DNA of 9,971 nt, from assembly GCA_910577415.1 (NCBI GenBank), contig CAJTLK010000067.1, forward strand, positions 1 through 9,971, read 5' to 3'. The notes beneath the pieces are model-generated. The model was not told the DNA's origin, made no database searches, and saw nothing but the letters and a program-made list of their open reading frames with translations. The position numbers and the translations under genes are program-made. Below are positions 6,518 through 9,971 of the stretch, piece by piece. The stretch comes from an uncultured Oscillospiraceae bacterium (GTDB lineage: Bacteria; Bacillota; Clostridia; Oscillospirales; Oscillospiraceae). Position 1 is the first letter of the stretch. The number at the start of each line of letters is the position of its first letter.

Positions 6518-6531
6518 GGCATATGTGCCAA
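6516..6531. promoter_or_regulatory. 16-bp palindrome, candidate upstream activator site
   Basis: TTGGCATATGTGCCAA has perfect 6-bp arms, TTGGCA and TGCCAA, around a 4-base centre. It sits between the activator stop codon and the terminator, overlapping the terminator by two bases, and its centre is about 170 bases upstream of the predicted sigma-54 start site. Size, symmetry and distance fit an enhancer site for a Fis-type helix-turn-helix activator dimer. No second copy was noticed. Confidence 0.45.
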
Positions 6532-6533
6532 GT

Positions 6534-7943
6534 TCAGCACTTTGCTTCTCTGGAAAGGCCGTGCTCGGCGCATTTACGATAAAAGGTGCGGCGGCTAAGG
6601 CCCAAACGCTCTATGGCCTTGCCCCGGCTTCCGCCGCTCTCGGAAAGGGCTTGACGGAGAAGTTGATCCTCATAGGCCCAAAGCAACTCGTTGAGGGAGC
6701 CGGCGGGGAGGAGGGTCTCCGGCTGGGGAGGAGAAAGAGACGAGGAGGGCTGAGAAGGGGCGTCAAAAAGCAGACGCTCCTCCTCCAGGATCACGGCCCG
6801 TTCCACGCAGCCCTGAAGCTGGCGGACGTTACCCGGCCAGCTTTGATGCTGTAAGCGGGCGTATGCATCGGCGGAAAGGCGCATGGATTTGCGGTATTTG
6901 TGGTTGAAATATTTGACAAAGTGGTCGGCCAAAAGGATGACGTCTCCCGGACGTTCACGGAGAGACGGGATCTGAAGGGTGAAGGTGTTCAGCCGGAAAT
7001 ACAGGTCCTGGCGAAAAAGCTTTTTTTCGATGAGCTGGTCCAGGGGCTGGTTGGTGGCGGCAATAATGCGGGCGTCCACCTTCAGGTTCTTTTGCCGGCC
7101 TACTTTTTCCAGCTCCCCACTCTGTACGACCCGCAAAAGCTTGGACTGCATGGTGAGGGGCATATCCCCAATCTCGTCCAGAAAGATGGTGCCCTTGTCC
7201 GCCAGTTCAAATTTGCCTTTCATGCCGCCCTTGAGGGCGCCGGTAAAAGAACCCTCCTCATAGCCGAAAAGCTCGCTCTCCAGCAGCTCGGCGGGAATGG
7301 CAGCGCAGTTGACGGTGATGAGAGGGAAGTCTTTTCGGGCGCTGCACTGATGGATATAGTTGGCCAGGACCTCCTTCCCCACGCCATTCTCGCCCCGGAT
7401 CAGGACGGGCACGTCGGTCTGGGCCACCACGGCGGCCTGATCCAGAGTATTGAGATAGGCTCTGTCCTGGGTGATGATACCCATGCTTCGGATCGTGGAG
7501 AGGTTCATAAGCTGCTTGGAATATTCGCCCACGATACTGGTCATCTTCTCCATCTCGGAGTTCAGGTCATGCAACTCGGTGACGTCCCGGAAAAGGGCGG
7601 CTGCCCCGGTAAACGTCTCTCCCTCGAATAGGGGGAAGACGCGGGTGGAAACGTAGCGGTTAAGGGAGGCCACCATCCGGGTATCGTCCTCCGCGCTTTC
7701 GTGAGACACCAAGACCTGGGCCAGAAGGGAACCTGGTTCTACGTCCTGGATGTGGCGGCCAATGATCTTTCGGGGTTCGACATTGAGAATGCGGGTGTAG
7801 GCCGGGTTCAGATAGAAAATACACCCGTCTGCGTCTACGGCGATGATGCCGTCCTGGACCCGGTCCAGGATCTGGGGAAGGCATTTGGCGGCCCCTGGGT
7901 GTGCTCCCTCTTCCAGCTTTACGGCAATGTCTTTCAGCAGCAT
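6534..7943 (-). CDS. Sigma-54-dependent transcriptional activator (PAS - AAA+ - Fis HTH)
   Basis: A 469-residue bacterial enhancer-binding protein. A single PAS domain (about 22-125, with DRVQDGIIAVDADGCIFYLN near its start) probably senses a small ligand; there is no receiver domain, so it is not a phosphorelay regulator. A helical linker (about 126-150) leads to the AAA+ domain with Walker A GENGVGK (184-190), GSFTGA (231-236, the sigma-54-contact loop, usually GAFTGA), Walker B GTIFLDEIGD (251-260), and FRLNTFTLQIPSLRERPGD (316-334). The C-terminus holds a Fis-type helix-turn-helix (about 425-465, SRGKAIERLGLSRRTFYRK). The start at 7943 is chosen for GAGGAGG 7 bases upstream; an in-frame ATG at 7970 overlaps the rpoN stop (TAATG) and would add 9 residues. 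Co-transcribed with rpoN, it ends in a strong terminator, and the promoter it most likely activates is the -24/-12 site just downstream. Confidence 0.95.
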   Translation of the reverse strand: MLLKDIAVKLEEGAHPGAAKCLPQILDRVQDGIIAVDADGCIFYLNPAYTRILNVEPRKIIGRHIQDVEPGSLLAQVLVSHESAEDDTRMVASLNRYVSTRVFPLFEGETFTGAAALFRDVTELHDLNSEMEKMTSIVGEYSKQLMNLSTIRSMGIITQDRAYLNTLDQAAVVAQTDVPVLIRGENGVGKEVLANYIHQCSARKDFPLITVNCAAIPAELLESELFGYEEGSFTGALKGGMKGKFELADKGTIFLDEIGDMPLTMQSKLLRVVQSGELEKVGRQKNLKVDARIIAATNQPLDQLIEKKLFRQDLYFRLNTFTLQIPSLRERPGDVILLADHFVKYFNHKYRKSMRLSADAYARLQHQSWPGNVRQLQGCVERAVILEEERLLFDAPSQPSSSLSPPQPETLLPAGSLNELLWAYEDQLLRQALSESGGSRGKAIERLGLSRRTFYRKCAEHGLSREAKC

Positions 7944-7950
7944 GGCGCGG

Positions 7951-7957
7951 CCTCCTC
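7951..7957 (-). promoter_or_regulatory. Ribosome binding site that decides the activator start
   Basis: GAGGAGG on the minus strand, 7 bases before the ATG at 7943. The competing ATG at 7970 has only a weaker GGGAAG-like sequence upstream, although its TAATG overlap with rpoN could allow coupled initiation. Confidence 0.65.
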
Positions 7958-7969
7958 TCCGTTCCGGCA

Positions 7970-9316
7970 TTATTTCTTTCTTCCCGCGGCGCTGGGAATG
8001 CCCAACTCCTCCCGGTATTTGGCTACCGTCCGCCGGGAAATGGAGTACCCCCGGCGGGAGAGGGCCTCACAGAGCTTTTGGTCGGACAGGGGGGCGGATT
8101 CCTTTCGGATCAGCTCCCGGAGAAGCTCTTTGACCGCCTCGGGGGAAGCGGTCTCTCTCCCCACCGGACGGGAGAAGAAATAGCTCAGGGGATAAACGCC
8201 CCTCTCGCATTGCACGTATTTGTCTTTGACGGCCCGGCTGACAGTGGACTCATGAAGCTCCAGCGCTCGGGCGACCTCCTTCATGGTGAGGGGGAGCAAA
8301 CTCTTTGGTCCCAGACGGAAAAAGTCTTCTTGCCGCTCTACCACCCACTGAGCGCAGCGCAGCAGAGTGGAGCGCCGCAGACTTACGCTGCGGATGATCC
8401 ATTTTGCCGCCTCTACTTTTTCCGTAAGATAGCGCCGGACCGCGGGGTCCTCGGTCTCCCGCAGCAGTTTGGTGTAATAGGGACTCAGGGTGAGCTGGGG
8501 CAAAGCCGTGTCGTTAAAGGAAAGCTCAAAATGGTCCGGGAAGGTGGAGACCCAAAGATCGGGGGTAATGTAGGGCAGATTTTCACGGACGGCAAAGCTT
8601 GTTCCCAACCGGGGATTTAGGGAGCGGATCAGTGTGCAGGCTTCCCGTACCTCCCGCTCTGTGGCGCCCAGTGTCCGGCTGATAAGACCGTAGCGGTTGT
8701 GAGCCACGGCGTCCAAATGGTTTTCCACGATGGCGACGGCCAGCCTGTGATCTCCTGCGCGGCGCTCCAGCTGAAGCCGCAAGCGCTCGGAGAGGGTCCG
8801 GGCGCCTACTCCCGCCGGGTCGGCGGCCTGAAGCTCTATAATGGCCCGCTGCATGATCTGGGGAGAAAAGCCCGACATTCCGCAAAGCTCGGGCAGGTCC
8901 TCCTCCAAAAGACCGTCGGAGTCCAGGCGGCTAACGAGAAATTCCACTGCCCGCATCACCTCCGGCTCCAGCCGGGTGTCCGGGAATTGAGAGAGGATGT
9001 ACCGCTTCAGATCGCTCTCCTCATCCAGGTAATAACCCTCACAGGCAAGGGCGTCCCAGTGGACGTCCTCAGCGTCCTGAACATAATAGTGGGCGTTTTG
9101 GGCGTCGTAGGCACTCAGCCAATCCAACTGCCGGCTCAGCTCTTCCGCCGGAGCGGGAGCGTCTCCAGGCTCCGGCAGCTCCAGAACAGGGTTTTCCTGA
9201 AGCGCGTTTTCCAGGTATTCCCGTAGCTCCTGAATGCCCATTTGGAGGAGACTCATGGATTCGATCATCTGGGGAAAGAGAGCTTGAGACTGTTTTTGCG
9301 TCTGCCGCAAAGCCAT
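7970..9316 (-). CDS. rpoN: RNA polymerase sigma-54 factor (RpoN/SigL)
   Basis: A 448-residue sigma-54, close to the normal length. Region I (about 1-45), the activator-interacting part, is glutamine- and leucine-rich: QTQKQSQALFPQMIESMSLLQM, broken here as residues 5-14 and 15-26. An acidic, variable region II follows (about 46-100). The core-binding domain (about 100-290) contains DPAGVGARTLSE (166-177) and LNPRLG (233-238). A helix-turn-helix for the -12 element lies around 343-365 (LTMKEVARALELHESTVSRAV). The RpoN box SRRTVAKYRE (427-436), which reads the -24 GG, is intact apart from a first residue S instead of A. The start at 9316 has AAGGAGG 7 bases upstream; an in-frame ATG at 9352 falls inside the promoter -10 box and is rejected. 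A sigma-A promoter drives it. It directs polymerase to -24/-12 promoters and needs an AAA+ activator such as its neighbour. Confidence 0.97.
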   Translation of the reverse strand: MALRQTQKQSQALFPQMIESMSLLQMGIQELREYLENALQENPVLELPEPGDAPAPAEELSRQLDWLSAYDAQNAHYYVQDAEDVHWDALACEGYYLDEESDLKRYILSQFPDTRLEPEVMRAVEFLVSRLDSDGLLEEDLPELCGMSGFSPQIMQRAIIELQAADPAGVGARTLSERLRLQLERRAGDHRLAVAIVENHLDAVAHNRYGLISRTLGATEREVREACTLIRSLNPRLGTSFAVRENLPYITPDLWVSTFPDHFELSFNDTALPQLTLSPYYTKLLRETEDPAVRRYLTEKVEAAKWIIRSVSLRRSTLLRCAQWVVERQEDFFRLGPKSLLPLTMKEVARALELHESTVSRAVKDKYVQCERGVYPLSYFFSRPVGRETASPEAVKELLRELIRKESAPLSDQKLCEALSRRGYSISRRTVAKYREELGIPSAAGRKK

Positions 9317-9323
9317 AAAGCAT

Positions 9324-9330
9324 CCTCCTT
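9324..9330 (-). promoter_or_regulatory. Ribosome binding site that decides the rpoN start
   Basis: AAGGAGG on the minus strand, 7 bases before the ATG at 9316. It excludes the longer frame that begins at 9352. Confidence 0.75.
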
Positions 9331-9352
9331 CCAACATAGCAAGTCGTTTCAC

Positions 9353-9381
9353 ATTATAACTGGGCCGCCAAAAATCGTCAA
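9353..9381 (-). promoter_or_regulatory. Sigma-A type promoter of rpoN
   Basis: On the minus strand TTGACG (9381-9376) and TATAAT (9358-9353) are separated by exactly 17 bases, nearly the housekeeping consensus. The start is predicted near 9346, giving a leader of about 30 bases with the ribosome binding site. This implies constitutive production of sigma-54 and its activator. Confidence 0.9.
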
Positions 9382-9422
9382 GAGCCGTGCCGAGCGCAGA
9401 GACGGAGAACGGGAAAACGCTC

Positions 9423-9451
9423 TTGTCGAAAGCGGGGGAATATGGTATGCT
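9423..9451 (+). promoter_or_regulatory. Probable sigma-A promoter of the mechanosensitive channel gene
   Basis: TTGTCG (9423-9428) and TATGCT (9446-9451) are separated by 17 bases, and TGG just before the -10 makes an extended -10 element. It points rightward, away from the rpoN promoter. The leader of about 70 bases contains a small CCGCC/GGCGG hairpin (9485-9498). The 9317-9530 intergenic region holds these two divergent promoters and nothing else that I recognise. Confidence 0.65.
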
Positions 9452-9517
9452 TTAACATAAGTGTAATATTAGTATGCGCTTGTTCCGCCCCAAGGCGGTC
9501 AAGGAAAAATCTGACAT

Positions 9518-9524
9518 GAGGTGA
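9518..9524 (+). promoter_or_regulatory. Ribosome binding site of the mechanosensitive channel
   Basis: GAGGTGA, 6 bases before the ATG at 9531. Confidence 0.7.
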
Positions 9525-9530
9525 GCGTAT

Positions 9531-9971
9531 ATGCCGAGCGTTGATACCGAGGCCGCACAGGAGACTCTGAGCGTGTTGGAAAAAACATTTCGCAGTTTTT
9601 CCTGGCTCCAGACGGCCATGCTGGTGTGCCTGCTGGTGGCCTGTGTGGCGGCGGTCAAGATCATCCTGAAGCTGGCCGATAAGGCTATGGACCGGGCCAG
9701 GATAGACCGGGGGGTCCATACCTTCCTTCTCTCCGGGTTGAAGGTGATCCTGTGGCTCATGGCCATCTGTGTGTTGCTGGGGTATCTGGGGGTGCCCATG
9801 ACCAGCCTGGTAGCCCTTCTCAGCGTTCTGGGTCTGGCCATCTCCCTGGCTGTGCAGGGCACCCTATCCAACCTGGCGGGAGGTATTATGCTCCTGACGG
9901 CCCGCCCCTTTTCCTCCGGCGATTTTGTAGAGGCGGGCGGCGTCAGCGGCACCGTTCATGAAGTGGGGCTT
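9531..9971 (+). CDS. MscS-family small-conductance mechanosensitive channel, N-terminal part (truncated by window edge)
   Basis: The first 147 residues are in view. Membrane segments lie at about 25-48 (TM1), 66-88 (TM2) and 92-124 (TM3). GLAISLAVQGTLSNLAGGIM (101-120) is the pore-lining TM3 with its glycine/alanine packing pattern, closely matching E. coli MscS. It is followed by LLTARPFSSGDFVEAGGVSGTVHEVGL, read as two pieces at 121-132 and 133-147, the start of the beta domain. The protein opens under membrane tension to release solutes during hypo-osmotic shock. The C-terminal vestibule is beyond the window. It is divergent from rpoN with its own promoter and is probably functionally unrelated to the sigma-54 cassette. 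Confidence 0.93.
   Translation, partial: MPSVDTEAAQETLSVLEKTFRSFSWLQTAMLVCLLVACVAAVKIILKLADKAMDRARIDRGVHTFLLSGLKVILWLMAICVLLGYLGVPMTSLVALLSVLGLAISLAVQGTLSNLAGGIMLLTARPFSSGDFVEAGGVSGTVHEVGL

Noticed and set aside
6262..6573. N-terminal extension of the large AtuA-like protein
   Set aside because: The frame is open but crosses the sigma-54 promoter and the terminator hairpin, and the extension is low-complexity. Family members begin near MKKISIGGGQGFWGD at 6261.
9317..9352. Longer rpoN start at 9352
   Set aside because: It would put the start codon upstream of or within the predicted transcript start region of the TTGACG/TATAAT promoter. The ATG at 9316 has a perfect ribosome binding site and the standard sigma-54 N-terminus.
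9452..9952. Minus-strand open frame of 166 codons
   Set aside because: Antisense to the MscS gene, whose plus-strand product is unmistakable. The antisense product is Arg/Ser/Thr-rich with no domain.
1..9971. CRISPR arrays, tRNA or rRNA genes, insertion sequences, phage genes
   Set aside because: No direct-repeat array, cloverleaf, transposase or integrase signature was seen. All coding space is explained by metabolic, regulatory or channel genes.

Overview
The window is about 10 kb of moderately GC-rich DNA (by eye somewhat above 50 percent). Strong GGAGG-type ribosome binding sites, tight co-directional gene packing and protein styles such as a PAS-type sigma-54 activator, a YfcC carrier and an M20C peptidase point to an anaerobic Clostridia-type Firmicute, possibly a gut Oscillospiraceae relative. 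The lineage is inference: there is no rRNA or other marker gene in view.

Nearly everything is transcribed leftward (minus strand). Reading in that direction: (1) rpoN (sigma-54) at 9316-7970, with an excellent sigma-A promoter just upstream. (2) A PAS/AAA+/Fis sigma-54 activator at 7943-6534, whose transcript ends at a perfect 22-bp hairpin plus T-run. (3) A 272-base regulatory gap containing a near-ideal -24/-12 sigma-54 promoter, A-tracts and two palindromes upstream of it. (4) A structural gene set: large AtuA-like (DUF1446) protein, small AtuA-like ferredoxin-fold protein, class III (CaiB/BaiF) CoA-transferase, PepD-like M20C dipeptidase and YfcC-family carrier. After a 173-base gap with a hairpin comes the start of an APC-family amino-acid permease, which runs off the left edge. 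On the right edge a divergent plus-strand MscS-type mechanosensitive channel starts and is cut by the window end.

Taken together, the window looks like a self-contained sigma-54 catabolic cassette: the alternative sigma factor, its ligand-sensing activator, the target promoter and the target operon lie in order. The target operon combines import (YfcC, APC permease), hydrolysis of a dipeptide-like or acyl-amino-acid substrate (PepD-like), CoA activation (CaiB-like) and a two-subunit AtuA-like enzyme of unknown reaction. The acyl-CoA dehydrogenase and biotin carboxylase genes typical of terpene (atu) or leucine (liu) clusters are absent from the window, so the AtuA pair probably acts here on a different, probably peptide-derived, substrate. 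The substrate cannot be read from sequence alone.
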